Source of the DNA: Paenibacillus riograndensis SBR5
GTDB taxonomy: Bacteria > Bacillota > Bacilli > Paenibacillales > Paenibacillaceae
Direction: 5' to 3'
NCBI RefSeq assembly: GCF_000981585.1
Contig: NZ_LN831776.1
Coordinates: 6,431,187-6,495,186, forward strand
DNA: 64,000 bases
The notes under the pieces are model-generated. The model was given only the letters and a program-made list of their open reading frames with translations, was not told the DNA's origin and did not search any database. The translations under genes were made by a program, and so were the position numbers. Below are positions 43,866 to 52,815 of the stretch, piece after piece (within the stretch, counting starts at the first letter, position 1; each line of letters begins with the position of its first letter).

Positions 43866-45872
43866 GTGAAGGAACGGGTACACACATCTACAGAAGCACA
43901 CAAGTCCTATTCCCGGCCTGCCCGGCTCCCATGGAAAGGGATGATCCCGATGCTGGCAGCTATACAGAATAAGGAAACAGCCGTCCGGGAAGTCCAGCGG
44001 CGGGACAACCGTCCAGGTCTGACTGTGACGGAAACCCGCAGGTTGGATACACAAGTGAGACGGCGCACGGATAAGCCGGGGACGCCTAGGTTAATACAGG
44101 CAGCCGTATTGCTTGGCTGCCTGTTCCTGCTGCTGCTCGGCAGGCCGGCAGCGGCAGCCCCGGCGGCGGAACCGCCGCTGGACGAGCTGCTGCCGCCGGT
44201 CGGCAGCGCGCTCGTCGAAGCCGGCCAAAGCCGCTGGGACGCGGCCGCCGCCGATCTTGACGCGTTCGCCGCGCTGTGGCGCAGCGCGAACGCAGGAACG
44301 CCGGACCCGGCACTCGCCGGTCCGGCTGCCGCCGTAGACGCCGCGCTTCTGGAAGCGGCGGACGCCCTTGAGGCGGGCGGCGGCACGCCCGCCAAAACTG
44401 CACTGTCCACGCTAGCCAGAAGCGTGGACGCCTATGTGAGCGCCGCCTCCGGCACGGGCGGCGCGGACGCTGGCGCCGCCGGCCGCGAGGCGGCGGCGAA
44501 GCTGCTGCCCGCTGCCGAACGCGTGCGGGAGGCGGCGCGCAGCGGGGACTTTGCGGCGGCCGCGGAAGCGTACCGCGCAGTCGTCAACGGCTGGACGCCG
44601 GCGGAGCGCGGCATCCGGGCCGATAATCCAGCAGTCTACGGCCTGCTGGAGACGAAGATGAGCCTGCTGCGCATCTCGCTGCAGGCAGAGCCGGTGCGCG
44701 AAGAAGCAGCGCTCACGGAGGCGGAAGCGCTGTACACCCTTCTGGCCGGCTATAGTGAAGGCAAAGCCGTCGACACCGGCGGAGCCTCCGCTGAACCGGC
44801 ATCCATTGAAGGGCTGATCGGTTACCTGAAGCAGGCTTCTGCTGCAGCAACTGCCGGCGACAGTGCCGGAGCAGCGGGGATTATGGAGCAGTTCATCGCC
44901 GCTTGGCCTTCAGCTGAAGGCAAGGTGCAGATCGCTTCGCCCAAAGTGTATGCCAATATTGAAAACGAGAGCGCAGCGGTCACCGGAGATCTTCTCTCCA
45001 ATCCGCCCAAGCTGGAGCAGGCGCTGGCGGCCATGGACAACATGCTGTCGGAGCTGGCACCACTGGCGGGAGAAACTAGCTACACCGCCTGGGATGCCGC
45101 ATTGATTCTGCTCCGTGAAGGTCTGGAGGCCATTCTTGTGCTCGCCGCCCTTCTTTCTTATCTTAAGCGGGACGGTACGCCCAAAACGCAGCGCTGGATC
45201 TGGTCCGGTGCCGCAGCCGGACTCCTGGTAAGCATCCTGCTGGCGGTTATCTTAAGTCTAACCATCTCCAAAGCGGCTTCCGGCAGCGCACGGGAGCTGA
45301 TCGAAGGCATTACCGGGCTCGTTGCCGTGGTAATGATGCTCACAATCGGACGCTGGCTGCATGGCAAATCCAATACCGCTGCCTGGAACAATTATGTAGG
45401 AGTACAGGTTGACGGGGCATTGGCCAAAGGCAATCTATGGTCCCTGTTCCTGGTAGCAGCCCTGGCTATTTTGCGTGAAGGTGCGGAAACGACCATTTTC
45501 TATGTGGGGATGGCCCCTTCCATTGCCGTCACGCAGCTGCTGCTTGGCATTGGGGGCGCTCTGGTGGTACTGGTCATTCTCGGGTATGCCATTATCGCCT
45601 TGAGTGCAAAGTTGCCGATCGCCGTTTTCTTCCGCATAGCCACCGTGCTGATCTACTATCTGGTGTTCCGCTTCCTCGGCGAGAGCATCCACTCCCTCCA
45701 GGTAGCGGGCAGAGTTCCGGCACATGCGGAGAACGGCCTGCCTTCCATCGGTTGGCTCGGTTTATACCCAACCTGGGAAACGCTGGTGCCCCAGCTCATC
45801 ATACTGGCCTTCATTTGCTGGGAGCTTCTGCGCAGCAGAACAGCGGCCGGCAAGTCACGGACAGTGGAATAG
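43866..45872 (+). CDS. efeU: FTR1-family iron permease EfeU with long extension
   Basis: A 668-residue iron permease of the FTR1/EfeU family. The permease core (residues about 400-660) has seven membrane segments and both iron-binding REGLE-type motifs, LLREGLEAILVL and ILREGAETTIFY. Before it lies an unusually long part: a 70-residue basic cytoplasmic leader, a signal-like segment (AAVLLGCLFLLLLGRPAAAAP) and about 280 extracytoplasmic residues that are very Ala-rich and helical. GGAGG lies nine bases before the GTG start. Extracytoplasmic domains are common in Gram-positive EfeU; the charged leader ahead of the signal is not. The initiation site could also be further downstream, for example the Met at residue 26 or 29. 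Confidence 0.92.
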   Translation: MKERVHTSTEAHKSYSRPARLPWKGMIPMLAAIQNKETAVREVQRRDNRPGLTVTETRRLDTQVRRRTDKPGTPRLIQAAVLLGCLFLLLLGRPAAAAPAAEPPLDELLPPVGSALVEAGQSRWDAAAADLDAFAALWRSANAGTPDPALAGPAAAVDAALLEAADALEAGGGTPAKTALSTLARSVDAYVSAASGTGGADAGAAGREAAAKLLPAAERVREAARSGDFAAAAEAYRAVVNGWTPAERGIRADNPAVYGLLETKMSLLRISLQAEPVREEAALTEAEALYTLLAGYSEGKAVDTGGASAEPASIEGLIGYLKQASAAATAGDSAGAAGIMEQFIAAWPSAEGKVQIASPKVYANIENESAAVTGDLLSNPPKLEQALAAMDNMLSELAPLAGETSYTAWDAALILLREGLEAILVLAALLSYLKRDGTPKTQRWIWSGAAAGLLVSILLAVILSLTISKAASGSARELIEGITGLVAVVMMLTIGRWLHGKSNTAAWNNYVGVQVDGALAKGNLWSLFLVAALAILREGAETTIFYVGMAPSIAVTQLLLGIGGALVVLVILGYAIIALSAKLPIAVFFRIATVLIYYLVFRFLGESIHSLQVAGRVPAHAENGLPSIGWLGLYPTWETLVPQLIILAFICWELLRSRTAAGKSRTVE

Positions 45873-46376
45873 CGGCTGTATTACTGAAAATGGCACCCCT
45901 TCCTAGCATAATTGTATTTGATACAACTAAAACGCCCAATTTTCATGCCGAAACCAACTTAATTGCACTTGGTACAGTTAGATTAGCAGCGATTCTGTAA
46001 ACGAGGGGCTTTAGCTATTTTTAGCTGCACAGAATACATTTAACGCAAGAATTATCGGTTCTGCAGGTCCCTTTAACTGCAGTAAATACAGCTAACCCGG
46101 GAACGGGTTGAACTTTTCAGAATCCTCTTCCCATATCCCCCCTCCATGGAGCCAGCAGCTTGCGGACAACAAATCCTCTCCCTGCGGTCCAGGGAGGTTT
46201 TTTGCTGTTCTGGCGGACACCAGCGCTGTATTCCGGTTAAAAACATGTTCAAAAGACCATTTTACTAAGCAGATAAGGACAGCCCGAGTGCTTGAATATC
46301 TATACCCTAAATGGATGGCTAAATAGCAAGGCAAAATCCCTCTTGCAACCTCAGGGGTTTTGCCTTATTCTATTCA
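45873..46376. other. gene-free stretch with periodic dyads and two terminators
   Basis: Four dyads of the type TGTATTTGATACA / TGCAGTAAATACAGCTAA begin near 45909, 45963, 46024 and 46078 (54-61 bases apart). Terminator-like hairpins follow at 46175-46204 (CTCCCTG/CAGGGAG with TTTTTT) and 46328-46366 (AAGGCAAAA/TTTTGCCTT). No gene is supported. Confidence 0.55.
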
Positions 46377-46424
46377 TGAAAATAATTTTCTTGTATGCTA
46401 GTATAATAATAAAAATAATTTCAT
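46377..46424 (+). promoter_or_regulatory. putative RpiR-type operators and promoter
   Basis: TGAAAATAATTTTCTT at 46377-46392 and AAAAATAATTTCAT at 46411-46424 flank a TATAAT at 46402-46407. TGAAA-N5-TTTCA-type dyads are usual operators of MurR/RpiR regulators, so autoregulation by the gene that follows is likely. Confidence 0.5.
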
Positions 46425-46450
46425 TACACTGAAGAAAAGAAGGTGGAGCG

Positions 46451-47329
46451 ATGTCTCCTATTCTGTATGCTTTGGAGCATGAGAAATCCAAGCTGTCACA
46501 GATGGAGCGCAAGCTGGCGGAGCGGATTCTGGCCTCTCCCGGAGAAATAGTCCATATGGGCATCACGGAGCTGGCAGAACAGTGCGGCATCAGCCCTGCT
46601 ACGATTACAAGGTTCTGCAAGGTTCTGCATTTCAAAGGATTCCCGGATTTCAAGGTCAAGCTGGCGGCGGAGATTGCCCACAGTGACGGCTCTCCTGAGG
46701 GCAGCGGGTCCTCTTATCAGGATATTGTCGCAGGCAATCCGCTTTCGGTAATTGTGGAAGCGATGCAGGCCAATCATCTCGCTTCCATCCGTGATACCAC
46801 TTCCCTCCTCGACCTTGAACGGCTGCAGAGCGCTATTGATGTATTATGCCGGGCCCGGCGGGTGGATATGTACGGGATGGCCACCTCTTCGATCGTGGCC
46901 CAGGATTTTTATCAGAAGCTGATCCGCATTGGCGTGAACTGCACCGCTTTTGCTGATTCCCATATGCAGATTACGTCCGCTTCTTCGCTCCAGGAGGGTG
47001 ACGTGGCGTTCGCGGTCTCTTATTCCGGCGAAACCCCGGAAACAATTGACGCCTTAAGCTGTGCCGCCGCGAGCGGGGCGGCTACCATCTCGCTCACCTC
47101 TTACGGCAGCAGTTCACTGGCTACTCTGGCCGACATCCCGTTGTTCTCTTCCTCTCTTGAGCAGGGGATGCGGCGGGGAGACATGGCTTCACGGATCGCC
47201 CAACTGCATATCATCGATATTTTGTTCACCGGAATGGTCAGCACACGGTTTGGAGATTTCATTCCCAAGCTGGAGCAGTCTTATTTGAATGTCCAACATT
47301 ACCGTCACAAACGGGGAGGTCAATCGTAA
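46451..47329 (+). CDS. MurR/RpiR-family transcriptional regulator
   Basis: A 292-residue regulator with an N-terminal RpiR helix-turn-helix domain (GITELAEQCGISPATITRFCKVLHFKGFPDFKVKLA) and a C-terminal SIS domain (VDMYGMATSSIVAQDFYQKLIRIG, DVAFAVSYSGETPETIDAL) that binds phosphosugars. It is followed with one-base overlap (TAATG) by nagB and then nagA, so its effector is probably an amino-sugar phosphate such as GlcNAc-6-P or GlcN-6-P. AAGGTGGAGCG precedes the ATG. Confidence 0.93.
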   Translation: MSPILYALEHEKSKLSQMERKLAERILASPGEIVHMGITELAEQCGISPATITRFCKVLHFKGFPDFKVKLAAEIAHSDGSPEGSGSSYQDIVAGNPLSVIVEAMQANHLASIRDTTSLLDLERLQSAIDVLCRARRVDMYGMATSSIVAQDFYQKLIRIGVNCTAFADSHMQITSASSLQEGDVAFAVSYSGETPETIDALSCAAASGAATISLTSYGSSSLATLADIPLFSSSLEQGMRRGDMASRIAQLHIIDILFTGMVSTRFGDFIPKLEQSYLNVQHYRHKRGGQS

Positions 47330-48057
47330 TGAATATTTTGAAGTTTACAAGCGATGAAGATTTCGCGCAAACCGGTGCCAATCTGATTGTAAGCCTGCTG
47401 CAGAGCAATCCCAAAGCTGTGCTGGGCCTTGCTACAGGAAGCTCGCCGGTTGGCGTCTATGCCAAGCTGGTGGAAATGCATGCCAAAGGCATCGTCAGCT
47501 TCGCCAAGGCATCGTCCTACAATCTTGATGAATACGTCGGATTGCCTGTGGATCACCCGCAGAGCTACCGCAGCTTCATGAATGAACACCTGTTCAATCA
47601 CATTGATATCGATCTGGCCAAAACCCATGTGCCGAACGGCAACGCGGCTGATCTTGAAGCGGAATGCCTTGCCTATGATAAGCTGCTGGAGGAAGGCGGT
47701 CCGGTGGATCTGCAAATTCTGGGGATCGGCAGCAATGGTCATATCGGCTTCAATGAGCCGGATGCCAGCCTCACCAGCGGCACGCATGTCGTTGACCTGC
47801 TGCCGGAGACACTGGAAGCCAATGCACGCTTCTTCGACAGCCGGGAAGATGTTCCCCGGCAGGCGGTGACCATGGGGATTGGCGGTATTCTCAAGGCGCG
47901 GCAAATTGTTTTGCTGGTGCGCGGCGAAGAGAAAGCGGAGGCAGTAAAAAATGCGCTTGAAGGGCCGATCACGACTCAGTGTCCGGCTTCCCTGCTACAG
48001 AGCCATCCCAATGTCGTTGTATTGCTCGATGAAGGAGCGGCAAAATGGCTAAAATAA
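47329..48057 (+). CDS. nagB: glucosamine-6-phosphate deaminase NagB
   Basis: A 242-residue deaminase/isomerase that converts glucosamine-6-phosphate to fructose-6-phosphate and ammonia. The family signatures are LGLATGSSPVGVYAKLVEMHAKG, the catalytic ASSYNLDEYVGLPVDHPQSYRSFM with the LDEY aspartate, and GIGSNGHIGFNEPD. Length is normal for the short Gram-positive NagB without the allosteric extension. Its start overlaps the rpiR stop and its end overlaps nagA by 13 bases, so the three genes are coupled. It serves use of GlcNAc from chitin or peptidoglycan. Confidence 0.97.
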   Translation: MNILKFTSDEDFAQTGANLIVSLLQSNPKAVLGLATGSSPVGVYAKLVEMHAKGIVSFAKASSYNLDEYVGLPVDHPQSYRSFMNEHLFNHIDIDLAKTHVPNGNAADLEAECLAYDKLLEEGGPVDLQILGIGSNGHIGFNEPDASLTSGTHVVDLLPETLEANARFFDSREDVPRQAVTMGIGGILKARQIVLLVRGEEKAEAVKNALEGPITTQCPASLLQSHPNVVVLLDEGAAKWLK

Positions 48058-49241
48058 CGACAGGCCGGCTGTTGTTCGGGAATGTGCTGACACCGGCAGG
48101 AATTATCCGGGAGGGCGTAATTGCTGTATCGGAAGAGGCCATTCATTATGCCGGGGAAGCCGCTTGGCTGCCGGAAGCTTACACCCAGTGGCCCGCAGGC
48201 AATGAGAAAACCGGCGGCGGCCTGCTTATTCCGGGATTTGTTGATGTGCATGTGCATGGCGGAGACGGCTTCGATTTCATGTATGCGGATGCGGAGGCGC
48301 TAACGGCGATTACCCGGTATCATGCTTCGCAGGGTACAACCACTATGCTGGCCACCACCATGACAGCGGGCAAAAAGGATATTGACCGGGTGCTCTCAGA
48401 AGTTCACGCCTTCCGTTCTGCCCCCATGCCTTATGCCCAGCTGGCGGGCGTACATTTGGAAGGCCCGTTCATCAGTCCCAAATGGTCAGGAGCGCAAAAC
48501 CCCGAGCATATTGTTCCTGCCAATATGGAATGGCTGGAGCAGTGGGAAACCTTGTATCCGGGATTAATCCGGCAGGTAACCATCGCTCCGGAAGGAGAAG
48601 GGGCGCTTAGGGCCGTCACCTGGCTCCGGAAGCACGGAGTCACTGCAGCGCTTGGACATACGAACGCTTCCTTTGAAGAGGTTATCGCCGCAGCCGATGC
48701 CGGACTGAATCAGGCTGTGCATATGTTCAATGCCATGACCCCGCTCCATCACCGCAAGCCCGGAGCCGCGGGCGCCATCCTGTTCGATGAGCGCATCCGT
48801 GCGGAGATTATTGCCGACGGGATTCATGTGCATCCGGCAGCCATCTCTGTGCTCGCCCGCCTCAAAAAGGAAGGCAATCTGCTGTTGATTACAGATGCCA
48901 TGTCGGCGACCGGTCTCAGTGACGGCGAATATACCATCGGGGATCTTCCCGTTCTGGTCCGTGACGGTGTCGCCCGGCTGAAGGAGAATCCGGAAGCTCT
49001 CGCGGGCAGCACGCTGACCATGATCCGCGGGTTCCGCTATCTGGTTCAGGAGGTCGGCCTGACTCTGGAGGAAGCCTCCAGAGCCGCAAGCCTGACACCG
49101 GCTCAAGCTCTTGGCCTTGAGCGGACCATCGGGACCTTGGAAGCCGGTAAACGCGGCGATATCCTGCTGCTGGATAACGAGCTGAACCTGCAAGAAGTCT
49201 GGATCAACGGACGTAAAACCGCTGATCCCCAAATGTCCTGA
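48045..49241 (+). CDS. nagA: N-acetylglucosamine-6-phosphate deacetylase NagA
   Basis: A 398-residue amidohydrolase that removes acetate from GlcNAc-6-P, producing the NagB substrate. The metal site is seen in PGFVDVHVHGGDGFDFMYAD, with GVHLEGPFISPKWSGAQNPEHI supplying the Glu ligand, ALGHTNASFEE and AVHMFNAMTPLHHRKPG the His residues and LITDAMSATGLSDGEY the catalytic Asp. AAGGAGCGGCAAA precedes the ATG inside nagB. It closes the rpiR-nagBA operon before a strong terminator. Confidence 0.97.
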   Translation: MAKITTGRLLFGNVLTPAGIIREGVIAVSEEAIHYAGEAAWLPEAYTQWPAGNEKTGGGLLIPGFVDVHVHGGDGFDFMYADAEALTAITRYHASQGTTTMLATTMTAGKKDIDRVLSEVHAFRSAPMPYAQLAGVHLEGPFISPKWSGAQNPEHIVPANMEWLEQWETLYPGLIRQVTIAPEGEGALRAVTWLRKHGVTAALGHTNASFEEVIAAADAGLNQAVHMFNAMTPLHHRKPGAAGAILFDERIRAEIIADGIHVHPAAISVLARLKKEGNLLLITDAMSATGLSDGEYTIGDLPVLVRDGVARLKENPEALAGSTLTMIRGFRYLVQEVGLTLEEASRAASLTPAQALGLERTIGTLEAGKRGDILLLDNELNLQEVWINGRKTADPQMS

Positions 49242-49250
49242 TTTACCAAG

Positions 49251-49295
49251 ACAGCCCCGCACCCGGTATAAGATGCCGGGAGGGGGCTGTTTTTT
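49251..49295 (+). terminator. rpiR-nagBA terminator
   Basis: ACAGCCCC pairs with GGGGCTGT with an inner CCGG/CCGG stem and is followed by TTTTTT. Confidence 0.85.
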
Positions 49296-49401
49296 AGTAC
49301 TAATTGATTGGAATAATCTTTCCCTTAGATAAGAATACTTAACAGAAGTTCAGGAATTGTTTTTATTGCTGCGCTGTCTGAGACAATCCTTTGGATGAAG
49401 A

Positions 49402-50424
49402 TCAATATCCGCTGCGGGTCGGGAAGATACGCTGCACCATTGTGCCGAATTCTCTCGCAAAACCTCTTAACGGATGGCCTGCACGGAATTCCTGGGCGTA
49501 AAAGTTAGCCCGGTCCACGAAATCCGGATTGGCGGATACATAGACATTATCGATGTTTTTATCGTACTTTTTGACCTCGGCAGCAATTTTGTCCTTCATG
49601 TCCCGGGTGACGGTATCATTGGCAAGCGTGTTTACACCATTCGCATTCGTTCCGTTTACCGCCCCAGTACCCACACCGTTAGTTCCATGCGTGCCAGTTG
49701 TTCCATGTGTGCCAGTTGTTCCATGTGTGCTGTATGGGGTGATCGAGCGTGTGCCTGCCGCCGTTCCCATACCTCTATCGATATCCCGCTTCAGGACCCG
49801 GCCGTCGGTCATGTTGCTTCGGGACATGATTCCGTTGCCGCCATTACCTGTAAAAGCCCCCGGATTGGCCAATCCGGTTCCACCCACAGTCCCTCTTCCG
49901 GTGGACAGGCTTCCTGGAATGCCAGTCATCGAACCGCCTACCCCCGTCATTCCAGGCACGCCGTTTCTGGAACCCCGCGTACCGTCCCTGCCTGTGATTC
50001 CTGTCGCTGTGCGTCCCAAAGTTCTTCCATCGCCGGCCACTATTCCAGATGGCCCTCCCGTGCCGTTGTATCTGTTAATTCTCGTGGTATTTCCGTTGCT
50101 TTTGGCATGGACTCCGCCTGAGGCCTCATCCAAAACTACGGCAACATATGCACTCCTGCCTGCCACTACCACATTCGCCGAGCGAACCTCCGGCATGGCT
50201 GCAATCCGGTCAGCCAGCTCCTGGCTCATTTCCATTTTATCGAAGGTATTGGTTCTAGCTCCCTGTACGGAGTTAACACCCAGCCTTCCGTCATGGGTTC
50301 CCCGCACGTTTTGGGTTTGAACCTTATTATCGCTTGCCGTGTTATTGGTTCCGCAGCCTGTGATGCTTACCACACCCAGAAGCAGCGCAGCGGAAACCGA
50401 CATGCTGATCTTCGATCGCAACAT
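49402..50424 (-). CDS. YhcN/YlaJ-family sporulation lipoprotein
   Basis: A 340-residue lipoprotein (signal ALLLGVVSITGCGTNN). The YhcN/YlaJ domain is split: VQGARTNTFDKMEMSQELADRIAAMPEVRSANVVVAGRSAYVAVVLD (given in part) before, and LANDTVTRDMKDKIAAEVKKYDKNIDNVYVSANPDFVDR after, an inserted low-complexity region of about 150 residues rich in Gly, Thr and Asn with short repeats such as GTTGTHGTTGTHG. The domain is typical of spore-associated lipoproteins of unknown role in germination or the cortex. GGAGG lies eight bases before ATG 50424; the frame upstream to 50520 is not needed. It is monocistronic. Confidence 0.87.
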   Translation of the reverse strand: MLRSKISMSVSAALLLGVVSITGCGTNNTASDNKVQTQNVRGTHDGRLGVNSVQGARTNTFDKMEMSQELADRIAAMPEVRSANVVVAGRSAYVAVVLDEASGGVHAKSNGNTTRINRYNGTGGPSGIVAGDGRTLGRTATGITGRDGTRGSRNGVPGMTGVGGSMTGIPGSLSTGRGTVGGTGLANPGAFTGNGGNGIMSRSNMTDGRVLKRDIDRGMGTAAGTRSITPYSTHGTTGTHGTTGTHGTNGVGTGAVNGTNANGVNTLANDTVTRDMKDKIAAEVKKYDKNIDNVYVSANPDFVDRANFYAQEFRAGHPLRGFAREFGTMVQRIFPTRSGY

Positions 50425-50635
50425 GAACTCATCCTCCATCCTCAAAATTGTTAGTTGTGCCGCGTAACAATGATTAGGATGGCCCCCATCTTGCCGGGCT
50501 ATCCTGAAAGGATTTGGCATGCCGCCCTTTCATCGTCACGTGTAAGGGCAGTCCTGCGTATCTTATAAACAGCAGGCCCTGCTTCTGCAAAAGGCGCCAA
50601 TGTTTCTCCGCAAGGTAAAGTCAGGAGGGATGACC

Positions 50636-51706
50636 TTGAAGGTTTTATTTACATTTTATGTGCCCAGCGGCGGAGTCGAGACATTGAACAAGCTGCGGTG
50701 TGAAAGTCTGCTGCGCAGCGGCATCGAGTGTCATGTGCTGTATTTGATGTCAGGGTCAATCAGCCAGAGCCCGGCAAGCTTCCCTGTATTTATCGCCCCC
50801 ACAGATGCCGATATCAAAGCGGTGCTGGACACCCATAACTATGATGCCATTATTGTAACCTCGGATTATTTGCTGCTGGAGCGTCTGCGCCGTCTGGGGT
50901 ACAGCCGAATCCTGATCTACGAATCCCAAGGCCTGGGAACACGCACGCACGCGAAGCTTCTGATCACGGAGGCAGTGCCTTTTTTACGTTCATACTGTAA
51001 TGCTGTATTGATACCGCCCACAGATCACCTGCTGGAGCTGTTCATTTCAATTTGCCCGTGGCTCCAGCGGTATGTTATTCCTAATATTGTGGATGTCCAG
51101 TCCTTCCGGTACATTCCCGGTGCAGCACCATGTGATCCGGTGATCGCCTGGGTGGGGCGCCTGGAGACGAATAAGAATTGGAGCGAATATCTGAAAGTTG
51201 CCCATTTAATCCGCCGCAGCAAGCCGGATCTGCATCTCTGGATGTTTCATGATCCAAACCTTGCAACCAGCGAGCAAAAGCAGTTGTTTCATGAAGAGCT
51301 CCATGCACTCGAACTGCACGACCGGCTGAATGTTTTCACCAATATTCCCAATCATGTCATGCCGGTGTATTACTCCTCCATAGCCGCTTCAGGGGGATTC
51401 CTCCTGTCTTCCTCAATCACCGAGGGCTTTGGGTATGCGGTTGCTGAGGCCGTCTGCTGTACCTGCCCGGTGCTGAGCACGGATTCCGACGGGGTGCGGT
51501 CTTTCATCATCCATAATGTGACCGGAAAATTCTATCCGCTGGGCAATGTAGAAGCCGCCGTCAATGAAGGGCTTGAGCTTATGGATAATCTGCCGCTCCG
51601 GGACTCTATCCGCGAGCAGGGCCGCCTCCATATGGTCTCCAGTTTCGGTTCCGAGAAATATGCCCAATCCTTCCGGGAAATGTTGAACTCTTTCGCCATT
51701 TTCTAA
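50636..51706 (+). CDS. glycosyltransferase family 4-like protein
   Basis: A protein of about 356 residues with the GT-B fold. The N-terminal KVLFTFYVPSGGVETLNKLRCESLLRSGI is the acceptor-side glycine loop, and the C-terminal part has IAWVGRLETNKNW, a family EX7E-like site in SSSITEGFGYAVAEAVCCTCPVLSTDSDG and VTGKFYPLGNVEAA. It transfers a sugar from a nucleotide donor; the acceptor is unknown. The TTG at 50636 is seven bases after AGGAGG and begins the conserved domain; the ATG at 50630 abuts that site. It is the only plus-strand gene of the glycan region. Confidence 0.87.
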   Translation: MKVLFTFYVPSGGVETLNKLRCESLLRSGIECHVLYLMSGSISQSPASFPVFIAPTDADIKAVLDTHNYDAIIVTSDYLLLERLRRLGYSRILIYESQGLGTRTHAKLLITEAVPFLRSYCNAVLIPPTDHLLELFISICPWLQRYVIPNIVDVQSFRYIPGAAPCDPVIAWVGRLETNKNWSEYLKVAHLIRRSKPDLHLWMFHDPNLATSEQKQLFHEELHALELHDRLNVFTNIPNHVMPVYYSSIAASGGFLLSSSITEGFGYAVAEAVCCTCPVLSTDSDGVRSFIIHNVTGKFYPLGNVEAAVNEGLELMDNLPLRDSIREQGRLHMVSSFGSEKYAQSFREMLNSFAIF

Positions 51707-51711
51707 ATACA

Positions 51712-51757
51712 AAAGAACCCTCAATCCCACACGGTCACGTGGATTTGAAGGTTCTTT
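51712..51757. terminator. bidirectional terminator
   Basis: AAAGAACC..TCAA pairs with TTGA.GGTTCTTT with an inner CCAC/GTGG stem, between the convergent glycosyltransferase genes ending at 51706 and 51778. Confidence 0.85.
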
Positions 51758-51777
51758 GGGCTGGATGGAGCGCTGTT

Positions 51778-52815
51778 TCAACCCCGCTTGGATACAATAT
51801 CATACAGCTCTGCCTGGAAAATATTATAGCTCTTCTCCCAGGTAAACCGCAGGGAGTCGGCTGCTCCATTAATGGACAGACGTTCGCGCTGCTCCATATT
51901 CCGGATGAGCGTTACCACATCTTCAGCCAGCCGGTTTTCATAACGGTACGACATCAGGCAGTTGACGCCATGGACACAGTATTCGAGATTGCCCCCGGAA
52001 TAGACAGTGACGAGTGCCGCCCCGCAGCGCATCGCCTCAAGACCTGGGAGCGAACCACTGTCATAGGTGCTGGAGCTGACAAAAATATCACTTTCATTAT
52101 AGTGGTAACAAAGCTCTTCATCACTTGAAGGGGTACGCAGACGGTAATGCCCGTCTTCAAAAAGAGACTGCAGCCATGAGGATTCCGCATATTCACGCGG
52201 TGGAGTGATCAGACAGATTTCGGCCTCCGGCTGCTGCCCTTTAATCAGATCCAGCTGCTGCAGCAGATACTCCTGTTCCCGGTGCCCCGAAAAACCGCCC
52301 TCCGGCTTGCGGACAATGGCAGACACTATAAGCTTTTTGTTCGCTTCGCGGATATGCATATTATAAAAGTCAGAGCTGAGGCCAACCGGCACAATTCTGC
52401 CTTTGATTCCATGATTAATGCGGACAATGCTCTGCTGCCAGCGGGAAAGCACCAGCAAATTCGGTGTTAGATGATAGGAAGCAAACGACTGGTTGTTGTC
52501 CGGCAGGAACGTGGGCTCATAGCAGAGTGCGAGCCGGATGTGTATCCCCTTGCCTTGTTCGCTGGCCCGCTGCGATACAGGAACAGTCGTGAAGTAGTTG
52601 GAGACAATGACATCGCCCGCCGGAAAATCATCCTCCGAAATCACGGTATCGCCAGCAAAAATAACCGGACATCGCATGGGGTATTCGACAATGCCGTGGG
52701 AGGGCATCAGAACGGTCACTTCATGCCCTCCATCCGCGAGACGATTAGCCAGCTCGGCCAGCATCCTCTGCGCGCCCCCTCTGGTCAGCGTCAGAACGGG
52801 CAAGGTTATTCTCAT
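51778..52815 (-). CDS. glycosyltransferase family 4 protein
   Basis: A 345-residue GT-B glycosyltransferase. RITLPVLTLTRGGAQRMLAELANRLADGGHEVTVLMP is the N-terminal Rossmann half, and NESDIFVSSSTYDSGSLPGLEAMRCGAALVTVYSGG is the donor-binding half with the EX7E-type region altered (the expected first Glu appears as Asp/Ser). It is the last gene of the eight-gene operon and overlaps the preceding GT2 gene as ATGA. AGGAG precedes the ATG. It probably adds a late sugar to the glycan built by this cluster. Confidence 0.9.
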   Translation of the reverse strand: MRITLPVLTLTRGGAQRMLAELANRLADGGHEVTVLMPSHGIVEYPMRCPVIFAGDTVISEDDFPAGDVIVSNYFTTVPVSQRASEQGKGIHIRLALCYEPTFLPDNNQSFASYHLTPNLLVLSRWQQSIVRINHGIKGRIVPVGLSSDFYNMHIREANKKLIVSAIVRKPEGGFSGHREQEYLLQQLDLIKGQQPEAEICLITPPREYAESSWLQSLFEDGHYRLRTPSSDEELCYHYNESDIFVSSSTYDSGSLPGLEAMRCGAALVTVYSGGNLEYCVHGVNCLMSYRYENRLAEDVVTLIRNMEQRERLSINGAADSLRFTWEKSYNIFQAELYDIVSKRG

